Both the position numbers and the translations under genes were made by a program. The notes below the pieces were generated by a model. The model was not told where the DNA came from. It did not search any database and saw only the letters and a list, made by a program, of their open reading frames with translations. This document shows, one piece after another, positions 12,906 to 25,099 of a DNA stretch of 64,000 nt (its first letter is position 1; each line of letters begins with the position of its first letter). Source of the stretch: Ophioderma brevispina (lineage: Eukaryota; Echinodermata; Ophiuroidea; Amphilepidida; Ophiodermatidae); contig JAMKCH010058083.1 in NCBI GenBank assembly GCA_023653785.1, positions 124,001 to 188,000 of the forward strand, written 5' to 3'.

Positions 12906-13090
12906 TTGGTTAGCATTCGAAATATGCAAAAATCCCGGTTTCGACAAAAAAAGGTGCGAACTTTCTGGAAATCTCCTCCTGTCTCTTTTTTTAACCACAT
13001 TTTAAACAGATTTTGGATGAGAATTCTTTGCATAAAAATATTGCACAAAATCATCTTGTTTATTATGAAACTTTTATTGATCAAGGACAT

Positions 13091-13468
13091 CCTGGTAACC
13101 AGTACTACCGTCGTCGGCGGCTAAACCGACTCCCCCCATCGGATTTGTAAGGAATCTGATGAGGAGGGTAGCTGGTTACCTGGTAGAATGAAAAAGAAGA
13201 TCTACCTACAGGCTGCAAGGGCGTCAGCTCTGGAGAGCTAATGGCGGCCATCCAGCACATGCTGCCTTGCATGTTGGGCAAAGTTGCCCAAAGGCTAGGC
13301 CCACCGCCGATAACTGTGGATTGACGTCAGGAAGGGCATCCGGTCAATTATCTTTTGCTCCAATAAATCCTCACACAGCAGTATTGCTGAGTGAGGTGTA
13401 TCCGGCCACCCTTGTTTACGGGGACAAAACCGGATTTAAAACTTTGGTTTAACTAACTAAACTAAACT
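13091..13468 (+). mobile_element. SINE-like element, 378 bp, with perfect 15-bp target duplication
   Basis: The flanks at 13076-13090 and 13469-13483 are identical (ATTGATCAAGGACAT), showing insertion by target-primed reverse transcription. The element starts CCTGGTAACCAG and carries GGAAGGGCATCCGGTCAATT and a 3' tail ATCCGGCCACC...GGATTTAAAACTTTGGTTTA, ending in an ACTAA short repeat. It has no coding capacity. I see no clear tRNA box, so the origin of its head is unknown. A second copy is at 45.37-45.90 kb. Confidence 0.85.
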
Positions 13469-13628
13469 ATTGATCAAGGACATGTTTTAAATAAATTTAA
13501 AACATGGTATTTTTGGATATAGAGCAGGAGCAGAATATCACAGGGGCCTTATTTAAGGAGTTCGTTCATCCCCCACTATAGAAAAGGTTTAACACCATTG
13601 GTAGTTAGTATAGACCCTCTAGGTCATT

Positions 13629-13834
13629 CAGTGGCGTAACCAGCGGGGGGCAGGGGGGGGCAGACTGCCCCCCGGACAACTAAAATGGGGACGGAGAAGC
13701 TAAAAAATGGGGACGAGAAGAAGGGGGAGAAGGGGAAAAATATGGGTCTACCCGGCGAGCGAAGCGAGCCGGAAAAAAATGGGGAAAATTCTTGAGTCTT
13801 GCCCCCCGGAGGCCAAGGTCTGGTTACGCGCCTG
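13629..13834. mobile_element. hAT-like MITE, 206 bp
   Basis: Ends CAGTGGCGTAACCAG and CTGGTTACGCGCCTG are inverted repeats (13 of 15 match). The 8-bp flanks are AGGTCATT and GGGTCATT (7 of 8), as hAT insertion would give. The interior is purine-rich, with GGGGG and CCCCCC runs at opposite ends. No transposase. Confidence 0.75.
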
Positions 13835-14411
13835 GGGTCATTGCTGGGTAGTTAGTACTCTCATATTGTGGTGTCAATTTTTTCAATAGGGGTCAGTTTA
13901 GGTTACACAGGGGTCAACAATGTTGAAAAATATGCCATATTGTCCGTCTAGTCATAAAGATTCCAAAAATGTATAGTTTGTACCACTTACGACTATGGGC
14001 ACCTTGATAAAAACATATGTTCATAAGATCAAAATGCACCATTAGAATCAACCTAAATTTTGGAAATGAGCCTTTTTCAAGGATATCTAGTGAACTATAA
14101 ACAAAATAAAGGTGCTAGAAGCACGAAATGCACCTTTAACAAAAGGCTAAAATGTATCGCTTTATGTATATTTCATCTTTTGGAAAAAAAATAAAATAAA
14201 TTTGAGGGTGGTGTGTATAGGTAAAGAAACTCTAGTTGAGCCAGTGTCGCATGTAAATTTGGTTACTGGTCTTTTTCAGAGAACTTTGGTTTAGGGTTTC
14301 CCTGCTGTCATGGAGGCGTCCTATAAACTTACGGCAAAAAGCAATATTGGGTTCTGCCTGGTGCAATTAATTATGCCGGATGTTATAATAAATTACTCTG
14401 TCTTCCACAGG

Positions 14412-14611
14412 CCCGTTGTGAAAAGTACTACAAGTTCTGGGAGAATATCTTTAATTTCATCACAGAAGAGATGAATCCAGTGACCAACGTAGTGAACCTA
14501 ACACTGTTGTTTACCGTCATCTCTCTCTACATGGCGCTCAAATTGGATGATCAACATGCCGACTATTGGAGCAAGCACAATGTTACCTCAGCAGATGTAC
14601 ATCCAAACGGT
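14412..14611 (+). CDS. Orphan last exon of a putative single-pass membrane protein
   Basis: The acceptor CTGTCTTCCACAG is followed by a 66-codon open frame: ARCEKYYKFWENIFNFITEE, MNPVTNVV, a hydrophobic stretch NLTLLFTVISLYMALKL, then DDQHADYWSKHNVTSADVHP, NG and stop. The composition (aromatic, acidic, one plausible membrane helix and two N-glycosylation sequons, NLT and NVT) looks like real protein. I do not recognise the family. No partner exon is evident nearby; the rest may lie to the left of the window or in undetected exons. Confidence 0.55.
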
Positions 14612-15451
14612 TAGAGCAATTAGCAAGTCTTCAATTTTAGTGCTTATGGTTGTTGATTATTTAAAAACAAGCCCTAAACGATGCATTGCAGTCCTGGGAG
14701 TGCATTTATCTTGTACAACGAACATTGTTACCTATTCAAGATGGTCTATTCTATGCAGAGTATGCTCTATAATGTAAGATTCTGGGTGCAAGTGGTCCAA
14801 GAACATTGTTCGACTCATCTCATAGCGGCGCTATTCATGATTATGTGTGTACTTCATTACATTAATGTATTTACAAAAGACAGACATTCTGGTTCGGATT
14901 GCGTGGTGTGTCCTTATAGGAGCTCATCTTATAATCCAATGGTTATGGGTTCAATTCCAAACTCCAAGCACAAAATTATATATTAATAATTTTAGAGTTA
15001 CAGATTGAAGAAAAAAAAATACCGGAGATAATTTTTACATTTTTAGTGACGTAAAATATGGTTAAAAATCGGGAGCTTCCCACATAAATATCTAATAATA
15101 AATGGTGAAATGCATGAATTGATGCCAATCTTTGGGAATTAATGGTTAAGTTTTGCATTCATCATATCCAAATGGCATTACAATATTTTATTGGTAAGGG
15201 ATGTTTGAATATTTAAGTGGAGTTTGATACCAACTGTCCTCATAAAAAAATCACAGCATAAATGTACAAGATCTATAGGGCCCTTTCACAGAAGGTATAT
15301 TGTGTTGAATGGACATTTGCCCTCCAGATCACCCAAGCATGCAAAGAATATAATATGCATCTGGTTCACCTGAACACTTCAGATATTTCTGCAGGGGATT
15401 ATTTTGTATTCTCTGCACAGGTGTGGCAAGTTAACCATTGACATCCTGTGC

Positions 15452-15547
15452 AAGTGCCCTATAATGCATAGCATGTCACAAATGGGCATTGTGCTATTTA
15501 AGTGCCCTAAAGTGCTTAGCATGCCACAAATGGGCATTGTGCTATTT
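15452..15547 (+). repeat. 48-bp tandem duplication
   Basis: AAGTGCCCTATAATGCATAG starts unit one and AAGTGCCCTAAAGTGCTTAG unit two; both end CACAAATGGGCATTGTGCTA. Because 48 is a multiple of three, a minus-strand frame of 128 codons stays open across it. I see no other sign of a gene. Confidence 0.85.
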
Positions 15548-15799
15548 GGTTGGCTACTGCACCTGGCAGTTGAAAGCACTATACTCTGTTCAGCTCGAAG
15601 TAAGAAGTAGCGACACGGCGTATACATTGTACCGACTTTCAGCGCGAGCGTAGGCAAAGCACAAGCCACTGTAACTTTTGAAGGTGGCACTGCGTATAAG
15701 CGCGCGTTGTTCCTACATACTTCAGACAAGACACAGTATAGGCTAGGGTTAGATGTCATGTACAAGCCTTGTGCTTGGAATGTAGAATTTATTCATGGA

Positions 15800-18700
15800 T
15801 CAATAGAAAAGAAGTTCACATTTCAAATACAAGTATACAATGACATTCTTAACCAGTCTACCGCATGACCTGATAGTTGTCATGAAAAGCATGTTTAAAA
15901 TCCGTATTGTTGGACGTCTATAGTACAATGTGCGGTATTCCCGATGGGCAATATGTCGGAAAATGTTCTTCAGACAAATTGATAAATTGCCAATAATTTA
16001 ATGCGAGGCTAGCAGTCTGAAACATTTTATCTATAATATAGGGTGACAAAGCTGTCAAGAAACAAGTTTTTAATAGTCATTGTTAAACTGGTCAGTTGAA
16101 TTGCCCAATAGGAGCGTCGAAGCAAGTCTTTGAAATCATTGAAATGCGGCTTGTCCAGAAAAAATGGTATTAATAAATTGCCTCGAATGGACTTTTTAAA
16201 GGAGAACCCGTACATGAATAATATTATACAATAGACTCTATAAAATAATTAGTGACAATATAGAGTGGTTTCATGGAAAAAACGGGAATTATATTAACCA
16301 AAAATTGAATTAAAACCATCAGGTGACCATCACTTGTAAAATAGCGCTATTGAAACTTGATATGCCGTACGGTCGGCAGGTTGAGTATAAATGCAATAGG
16401 GGAAATTCACATTATGCAAGCGTCACGTGTGAAGATGTTGACGCTACTGTGCCGTCCGTTCGCATAACATGTATACATATCCCATATTATGCACTAGCGC
16501 GAATTTCAGATAGCGCATGCCAACAAAATGATTTAATTTCATTTTTATGGTTATATAACCGTTGTTTCATGAAACAATCATGTTGTTCAATAATTATGTT
16601 TATACGTATTTGTAATAACGTACTCTTAGTACTTTAAGGAGTGTGATAAAGTGTTAGGGAATAGATAAGAGTTGATCTGAGTATTGAGAAAGTTTGACCT
16701 CCATTTAATACTTTTGTAACACAACTTACAAGTTTACTTACAGATAAAATGACACCATGTACCTATAGCATTATAATGTAATTTAGTCCCCAAATATATT
16801 TTTTCCATACACAAATTACTGAAGATCAACATGATCCCTATTGAATAAGGTAATTTGGGAATATTTGTTGTTGTTCATGGCACATTCAAAGTAATTGGGT
16901 AGGGTTCTATGCACTTCTCTGTAAAGTGTTGGACTAGTTAGGAACCCTGAAAATGTTTTCTTTGCTACATATTGACAAATATCATTTATACAAAAAAAGC
17001 ATTATTGTACACAGTGCGTAAACCTGCCTATGGTAGATCACATTATCTTAACAAGATGGTAGTGTGATGCCCCAAATTCTATTGTGCTCCCAACGCCTTC
17101 TCAATTACATATCTGGTTAAGCACTGCTATACAATAAACCATATCAAAATGTTCTTTGACTAAAACAAAAATGAAAGGTATCATTTTAATGCAAATCTGC
17201 TTTATGAAAATTCATGAAATGTTGACTAATAAAAGTTTCACTCTGAAACACAGCCTTGAAGTTCCTAGACCTGCCAATCACTTAATCAACCTGAGACTTC
17301 AATGTCATTACAAAGGTATTATTGTTCTTATTGTAATATAAAAAAAAAAAAAAAACACATGTGGTTGTACAATTAAGGTAATTGTTTAATATATCTTGTA
17401 CTGATGCGAAAGTTTTCAAATTTACTTTTGCTGTAGTAAAACACTGATGCCAATTACACCAGCTTCAAAGGATAGTTTTAGGCTCAACTCAACAGGAATT
17501 ATGAGATTAACATTTTAAAACATGATTTGTGGATTTTTTTTATTGAGAATTAGGCCAAAGTAAAGACTTCAAAAGATTTTAAATGATGCAAGAAGCTGAG
17601 TGATGCATACGTGAGCGTCGGGTTGAGACTAAAAGACACACCATTAGATTGAGGCATGGAGGTTTGGGCCAGATTGTTTATGCCTTAAAGTTTGTCATTC
17701 CTTTTCCGGGGAAACGTTTCATATAGAAATCAAAGCATGCATATGAGGTTATTACAATTAGTAACCCATGCACTGTATGATTTTGTGTAGTTAGCGCTTG
17801 ACCCCAGAAAATGGCAAAACCTCATTGGTGTATTTGGGACTCTATGAACGTTTATCCAAAAAATGGAAAAAAAAAAACTTGCATTAGCAGACATCTACCA
17901 TTTTGGTGCTGGACATAGCTGGAAGGCACACTTAGCATTCAGTTGTATGCGCAGTAGTGTAGATATATAATGCTGTCTCTTGTCAAACAATTTACCAAAA
18001 AAGTGAACCTTGACTAGAACGCATGGGCCAATTTTGTGTGTGCCAACAAATGGGTGAAGTTTTTTCTCCCCCCCCCCCCGAAATCAAAATGATGTGCTCT
18101 AAGGATCTTTCGTATGGTGTCCATTGTAAAGGTCCATTTAGAATCTAGCACTTCTGTTGATTTGGTTTAATGGTTTAAAGCAAACTCTAAGCGATTTTTC
18201 ACGATGTAACAAATCACGCCCCCTATTTTTCATCGAAGTCGGATTTTTTTGCACTGTTGTATGAAAATTGTTGTAGTAAAACCCCCTGTGAGTAGCTTAA
18301 GCGTAACACGCCATATTGTACAATATATGATTTATGCTTTGTTTTTTTCTTACTAATAAAACGTCGGGATCAGATTTTTAAGGTCGAGGAAATAGTCTTA
18401 AATGGCATCGTCAAGACCGCTTTAAAATGCTTTGCGTCTGTTTTTCACATAACCTACAACTAGAGACAAAATCGGAATTTTAAATTTGGAAAAAATGACT
18501 GATAGTGGCTTTAAGAGCTTATTTCTAACACTGAAGTTCATTTCAATCTTGAATTCTGGTGCTATAAAAAATACTTGTATCATACATCAGGATACTGCAA
18601 TTTTTGTCCATTTGGGGACTAAAAAAAACACCGTTTTACGGGACCGACCGACCCTGATTTTTCAGTTTTGCATACTTTTTTTTTAGTTTTTCCAAAAATC

Positions 18701-19150
18701 ATGTAAAATCAGCCTGTTTTTAGCTCAAATTGATCAATTTTTGCTATTTTTTTACAAGATTTATAAAAAAATTTGTTTCTTCGGCTGATTTTTCAGATTT
18801 TGTGGCTATTTTAGGCCAATTTTGACCTCCAGAAAGGAAGAAAAAATGCCCAACCCTACTTGAAAGGTCCGCTTGCCCTTAAAACAGGGTTTTTTGTCAC
18901 CTTATGGACAAAAATACAAAATAGCTAATTTTTTGCAAAGATGATTGAAACTGCATGCAGATTATACACATGTAATACAGTTAACAGTTCAGAAGGATAA
19001 AAATCCCAACTTTTTAGACTGGGAAAATGCCCCCTTAAATGATCATGTTGTACTTCATACTGCAAAATGTCACACCTACAACTAAATCCAGAAAAACTAA
19101 CAAAACCAAAATCTTTTAAAAATCACAAAGTGAGATGCCAAAATGATTTT
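15800..19150. other. Stretch without a recognisable gene
   Basis: A+T-rich, with short homopolymers and no long frame, splice-bounded exon or RNA gene that I can support. Confidence 0.5.
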
Positions 19151-19194
19151 TAGTAAGAGAGATCAACTTTAGAGATATGGAGACAAAAGCTGTT

Positions 19195-19565
19195 GAGAGT
19201 CTCATTTATTATGACAAAAACCACAATAAAACAAAAATTACACCGGCAACACAGTTTTGGACAACTGATTGGGAATTATTTAGTCCACAAAATAGCCTTC
19301 TGGTAAAGTTTACAAAATTTCATTGCGGCAATATGATGTTCTTATAAAAAATATATTTTTCCCAAGTCTTTTATGGAGAATGGGGCATCTAGAGGGCGCT
19401 ATAACAACAAATCATGATCTTTGTGGCCGAGATGGGCAAGATTCCCGCAATGGTTTCTATGATTTTTGAGAGATGATAACTCGTGCATGTCCCTACTTAT
19501 ATCGTGTCAAAATTGAGTCGCCACTGCTAAAAATGTCTAAAAATAAAAGAGAGAAAAAAGCTGTA
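19195..19565 (+). repeat. Dispersed repeat family D, copy 1
   Basis: Common blocks with 24.68-25.06 and 39.42-39.65 kb, in order: TTTATTATGA, ACACA.TTTTGGACAA.T, GG.ATTATTTA, AAATTTCATTGCGG, GAATGGGCAT, AAGATT.CCCGCAATG and AAAATAAAAGAGA. Non-coding; likely an old SINE or MITE family. All three copies are direct. Confidence 0.6.
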
Positions 19566-20299
19566 TAAAAGGTGGATAAGGGTGCAAAAAATCCTCCTCA
19601 CAGTTTAAGATTCAACAGTTGACCATTCTTGTGGGACATATTTGTATCAATTGTGATGTTGCAAGTTGGGATGTGGGTCGATTGAGCTGGAGTGCCTCTG
19701 AGGTCGTCTCCAAAAACCGATCTTTCAAATACCATCTTTTTGGAGCGGTTCCCCACAAAATATGGTTGCTAAATAACATCAAGCAACCAAAATAACAAAA
19801 AGTATGGACGATGGTAGCGGTTGGTTTGATTTTTGGGCCTTGGATGGGAGTGATAGATTGGGATAAATACTACCTTAAAGCCGGGACTACGCTGTTTGTG
19901 AAAGACGCCAGATTGGATTTACTACCCACGAGAATCCGATTTCGTCTTGAATCGGAATCATCGAACAATATAGGAATAAATAAACCCCAGGGACGGGGTA
20001 GGGTTGTTTTCGCATTTATGCTGATCATGTGAAATGGCATCTCTAAACTGTGAGTCAGTTGTCAGTCTTTGTCATCGCGGGATACTTCTCGTTTCACCAG
20101 CGCAGCAAAATGATACATCCGATTGTTATGATTGCGCAAAGCGTGCCCCGAATACGATCATGACGATGTATGGAATTGCTTATAAGAAAACACTAAGTTT
20201 ACAGAGACACCCTCGCTTATAGACTCAACACAATACCAGACAGTTTACCATGTTTACTATCGTCAAACAGGTTTATAACTTTAAAAACAACACGTAAAG

Positions 20300-23200
20300 T
20301 AAACAAATGTGCATTACTGTATATCTGTGTATAGTAATTATCCAGGCCCACGATTGGCAACCAAATCCAGGGCCAGAAACCAGTACTAATGTAACTATGG
20401 GTTCAAATCGGAGCATTGACTCTTCAGTACCCATGCTGATTTGTCAAATGCCGTCTATGGGGAGACAGAGCCATTTGTTGCGATCATTGTGATGAATGGC
20501 ACCACGTACAGTGCATTGGTATGAGTACCGGGGAGCTCGATGTTCTTAGCACGAACAGAAGCTGCCTTGGATTGTTGCGGTGCCAATGCCCAACTTGTCC
20601 GTGACTTGTTTGTTTCAGGCCACCAAAGAAGCCTTGTAATAGTTTACATTAGTCTGGAGACAACAGAATGAGAGTGATTGTATAGTCTTCCCCATCGCTA
20701 CTTTTCCCAAAACAGGTGCAAAAGAAAGCAAATACAAAAACATGAATCTAGAAATCCAAAAAAGGTACAAAAAATGACTGTCGTCCACTAAAAAAATTCT
20801 TTGGTGTAATTTCAGGTTTGTGGTAACAAAACTTCTGAAACTGCTGTTGTATAAATACACACAATCCTGATTTAATACATAGGTCCAGAGACATGCTCGA
20901 TAGTTCTTATCAGAGTAACGAGGTCTTTCGCCTGATTACGCTGTCTTTAGAAAGGACAGGCCTATTAAAAACAAACGGGGCCAAGCGTATGGGGGAGTTC
21001 TTATTGCGGTTAAAAAAGGACATCAGTGCTCGAAGACGGGATGACTTGATAACGATTGGGAGGTTCTTTGGATCCAAATTGAAATTATTGTTCAAAGCCC
21101 ATTTGTAGGAGCCTTTTATAGGCCCCAAAATCAGATGTTTGGGTACCTGAGCAATGGAGCGGACTCATAAACAAAACTAAAATTTTCCCCCAGCAAAAAT
21201 CACGTTTGGATAGCAGGTTGATTTTAATGTGGGGGATGTAAAACTGGCCACACCAATCTGTCAAAAACAGGGAGCTCACATGCAGCTGTCGGTAAAGAAA
21301 TGTATCAATATCGAATGACTTTGGGATTTGATCAAGTTCTAAAACAAACCTACGACAGAAGGATAAAATCTTAGGATTGGGTCTTACCACAAAACCAAAT
21401 GCAGTTGTAAACCACCACAAGAACCTGGTGTGAGCGACCATGATGCCTAGCAATCGTTGTCAAGAATACTAAGGTAAAAAAATCTAAACCTTGTCTAAGG
21501 AAGGTTTATCTTTATCGGCGAGCTGATCTAGCTGTCTTAAACAAGATGCTCGCAAGCTCAGTATTGACATCATTGGGTACCCGATCGTAACCATATCCCG
21601 ATGTCAATGACCTCTGTAACGAGCTCAAGACGGCATGAAGGCTTCTGTTTGACAACAATGTGCCATCAAAAATGGTAACCAAGAAGAATGTGTCCCCCTG
21701 GATTACACAAAAAATACGATGTAATCACAGGAGGAAAAAGAGCTTACACTAAGCTATGAAACTCGGTACACAACAGGACTGGGACAAATTCCATGAACTA
21801 AGAAGTTTTTAAAGAAAGAAACCAGAAGGGCATATATGAATTATGTTCGTAGACAAAGTGGCTGCCGAATCCACAAGGAATTATTTAGTTTTCTAAAATC
21901 TTAAAACATGATTCTAGTGGTATGCAGCACTTAAGATCCAACCACCGGTAAACTTGTTACCGATAGTGAACAAATGGCTGACTTGTTAAATAATCAATTT
22001 AAAAAATCACACAATTTACAATAGAAGATATGTCAATATGCCTGTTGAACCAGACTGTTCTGTTCCCACAATGCCTGATATTGAGATTGATTTGACGGGT
22101 TCACACATATTGACTCTGAATCACTCCAAATAAGGCATGGGGGGCCAGACTAGATTTCACCTAAATATCTGAAAATAACAGCTGATGAAATAAGGTCCAG
22201 CCATTAGCATATATCTTCGAACTCACACTGAGACAGGTAAAAATCCACAGATTGGTTACTATCTAACATTACCCCATTATAAGAAGGGGGATTAAATATA
22301 AAAACCAACCCCATCAAATTAGATTGATCTGTTAATTTGACATACTGTGGGTCAGTTAAAAAATCTTTGAAACAACATACTGACGTCTAATGTGATGAAA
22401 CACCTTGATAAACACCATATATTGTTGTGAAAATCAAACTGGCTTTAGACGAAATCACTCATGCGAGACGCAATTGATTAACAATATCCAAGATATTGCT
22501 TCCTGAATTGAACAAAGAAATCATGGTCGATATGGTTATAATCATGGAATTTGACAAGGCCTTTGATAAAGTACTTACCGCATCACCAATAAAGGTTATT
22601 GCTTCAAATGAGCAGCCTGAGCTATATGGTTCAAAGGTAAAGTCCTTCTAAAATGGACAGAGGCTTTCTGACACAAAGAAAACAGAGAGTGAGTAGTGTT
22701 AGATGATAAATTTTTCTACTAATGGGTGGGTGACAGTGATTCTAGTGTGACCAAAGGTTATACGGTAACTGGATGGCCTATGGAGCATTCTGCTTTTATG
22801 AGATTTGCAACTTAATTTAAAAATCAACGGTTTAAGATTATTTTGCCGATGATTGCTCGATATAGACGTTATAGCTGGTGAGGGGAGGATGCCATCAGCC
22901 TCCAAAAAGATCCGTGACGCAAACTAACACTGTGGCAATCGAAGCAGTGGCAAACTGCAGTTTACGCCCAAAGGGTTCTGTTATAAATTTACACATGCTA
23001 GAAGCCATACAAAAAAACCAATATAAATTCAATAATTACTACACTGGATAGAAACAAGAGAAATTTCCCTTACTTAGGGGTTCACTCTGTATTCAAATTT
23101 AACCTGGAACCTCCACACAGAAATAAGATCGCAGCGAAAGCCAAAATAATGCTGCTTCTTAGGGTTTCATCAGACGTAATCTGTACTCATGTTCTAGCAG

Positions 23201-23775
23201 TGTTAAAAATCGCTTATAAAACTTTGGTGAGACCTATTCTAGAGTACAGCTCATCGGTCTGGGACCCGTACACAAAAGAACTCACACAGAAGATAGACGC
23301 AATTCAAAACAGGGGAGCACGCTTTGTCGAAAATAACTATTAATCGGACTACGCAGTGTTAATGAAATGAAGGAGAAACTGGGCTGGGGTAGCCTAGAAG
23401 CACTAGAAAAGAAAAAAGGATAAAGATCTGCCAACAAGCCTTACAAGGAGAACTTGCCATTTCTTTGCAACCCTACCTACGTCTGGTCCAACGCTCATCT
23501 AGACCACGGAGAATTACACAAATACAAATTTAATAAAAACTGTTATAAATACTCCTTCATAACCCAGAACCTTAAAAGACTATAACTCTCTTCCCAAATC
23601 TGCAAAACCATCCACCCACCAAAAGGACCCAGTTTTTTAACATCAACCACCCAAACAAAACAGCATTTTAAAAGCCAATCCTTATTCCAATCACCAGCAA
23701 GGAACATTAGCACCACCCACTCTCGCCTTGGGCTCCCATAGGGGGCGTTGAGTAGTATTGAACCAAACCAAACCA
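20300..23775 (+). mobile_element. CR1/L2-type LINE, nearly full length, broken by indels
   Basis: A QPNPGP motif (20.35 kb) and a PHD-like finger (C-x-HCDEWHHVQC, 20.48-20.57 kb) mark ORF1. The ORF2 endonuclease follows (GTETWLDSS..SNEVF, FYRPQN, PGVSDHDA; 20.87-21.45 kb). The reverse transcriptase is at 22.0-22.9 kb (TGFRRNHSCETQLINNIQDI, FADDC). The C-terminal block is YKTLVRPILEYSSSVWDPYT, KELTQKIDAIQNRGARFV (23.2-23.34 kb). It ends in a CCAAA-type short repeat tail (23.76 kb), usual for CR1/L2. The whole is littered with small indels and cannot be active as read. Confidence 0.87.
20440..20605 (+). pseudogene. LINE ORF1 PHD-like zinc finger
   Basis: After a frame slip the sequence reads ICCDHCDEWHHVQCIGMSTG, then ELDVL and LLRCQCPTCP. 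This is a Cys/His pattern of a PHD finger as found in ORF1 of some CR1-like LINEs. It lies just after NPGP. The finger probably binds protein or nucleic acid in the retroelement particle (inference). Confidence 0.75.
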
Positions 23776-23776
23776 A

Positions 23777-24140
23777 CTTTAAGGCACGTATCCAGATTTG
23801 CTCAAGCAGAAACTAAAAAAATCATCAAAATCAATTTTTGAATGTTTGGACAAGTTTAGTATCCTAACATACTCATAAAGTTAACTTTGTCCCAAAAGCA
23901 ACCTAACAAGACAAAAACAGATATTTTAGTCATTACTGTCCCTACGGACAACTCACTGCAACCCAATTCAATGGAGATTCATACTTAGCACAATGCTGTT
24001 TTTTGGTCATTTTAAGTTGTAAAAATAACTTCTGACAATGCCTAAAGACCTATTTCTTCATTTAAGCTTTCCTTACCGTCGCCTGCAAATTCAAATATGT
24101 TGATTCTTTTGGGTGGATCATTTATAGTGTCTTTAAATAG
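23777..24140. mobile_element. MITE-like family F, copy abutting the LINE tail
   Basis: It begins TTTAAGGCACGTATCCAGAT directly after the LINE's CCAAA tail and contains AAAAAAATCATCAAAATCAA and GATATTTTAGTCATTACTGT. Related blocks occur at 29.14-29.25, 29.62-29.76 and (inverted) 57.33-57.44 kb. The right end AGTGTCTTTAAA is a weak inverted match to the left end. Confidence 0.5.
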
Positions 24141-24189
24141 TAGGTCTTATCCTCAAGAAAAAACAAAACTCTGTAATATAACATTTTTC

Positions 24190-24580
24190 ACTAACATTTC
24201 CTAACCACAGGATGAAGACCTTGATACATTGAATGCAGATGCTGGTTTGGAAGTGACGAAGGCCGGTTGGCGAAGGCGAATAGTGTAACGTTGTATGGAA
24301 ATGTGTTTGAAGAGGGATGAACGAGCATGTGTTAAAATGGCTTTTGGAGTTCGAGTGGGAGGTTTGAGGAGGGGACTGTCCAAGAAGACCCCCCCCAAAT
24401 GGAAAAGCAAGTGGATGAGATAGTAAGAGGGTTGGGTTGAGGATGGATAATTCATTGAATCGGTGAAATTGAAGGAAGGAGTAAAAGCGGTTGCTGCGAA
24501 TGTGAGGTGAATCCGGCCACCCCCCCGTTGACGGGGATAAACACTGGATTTAAAACTTTGGTTTAGTAGTAGTATTTTTA
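24190..24580 (+). mobile_element. LINE 3' end that shares its tail with the SINE at 13.1 kb
   Basis: Coding remnants (AGWRRRIVRCMEMCLKRDER) resemble the end of a LINE ORF2. They are followed at 24.50-24.56 kb by GTGAGGTGAATCCGGCCACC, then GTTGACGGGGATAAA and GGATTTAAAACTTTGGTTTA. Almost the same 60-bp tail ends the SINE copies at 13.39-13.45 and 45.82-45.90 kb. Confidence 0.55.
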
Positions 24581-24679
24581 GATGGGGGGCCGCTCTAGCA
24601 GCAGTAGGAAGTAATGTGTTCTAACTTGTTCTTAAAGTGTATCCTGGATTCAGGAGTACATGTAGGTACAAGTTTAACA

Positions 24680-25060
24680 CACAGCATGCTGTTTGAAAGT
24701 CTTATGTATTATGAAAGAAACGAATCCAAACAAACATATCAATGGCGACACACTTTGGACAATTAATTTGGATTATTTATACCACACTGCTGCCTCATCC
24801 TGTGTAAATTTTCTTAATTTCATTGCGGGCAAATTTTAAACACGTTCCTCCTCTGAGAAATGGGCATATGTGTGGTGGCACTATGAATGCATACAAATAA
24901 TGACCCTTGTAGGCTTATATGGCAAGATTTCCCGCAATGCATTTTTCGGGTTTTTGATGAGGGTAATAGGGTCGTGTATATCCCTACTGCAATTGTCAAT
25001 TCGTTTTAAAAATTTTGTCGAAATTGCTCAATATTGCTCTAAAATAAAAGAGACGATTTG
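24680..25060 (+). repeat. Dispersed repeat family D, copy 2
   Basis: It has ACACACTTTGGACAATTAAT, TTTCATTGCGGGCAAATTT, GAAATGGGCATATGTGTG, GCAAGATTTCCCGCAATGCA and TAAAATAAAAGAGACG, in the same order as the 19.2-kb copy. Confidence 0.6.
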
Positions 25061-25099
25061 AGTGGGGCCACCAAAGGCGAGCTGCTTTTTGACTTGGAT

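Noticed and set aside
15379..15765. 128-codon minus-strand frame with a 16-residue repeat
   Set aside because: Kept open by a 48-bp duplication. No start context, family or splice evidence supports a gene.
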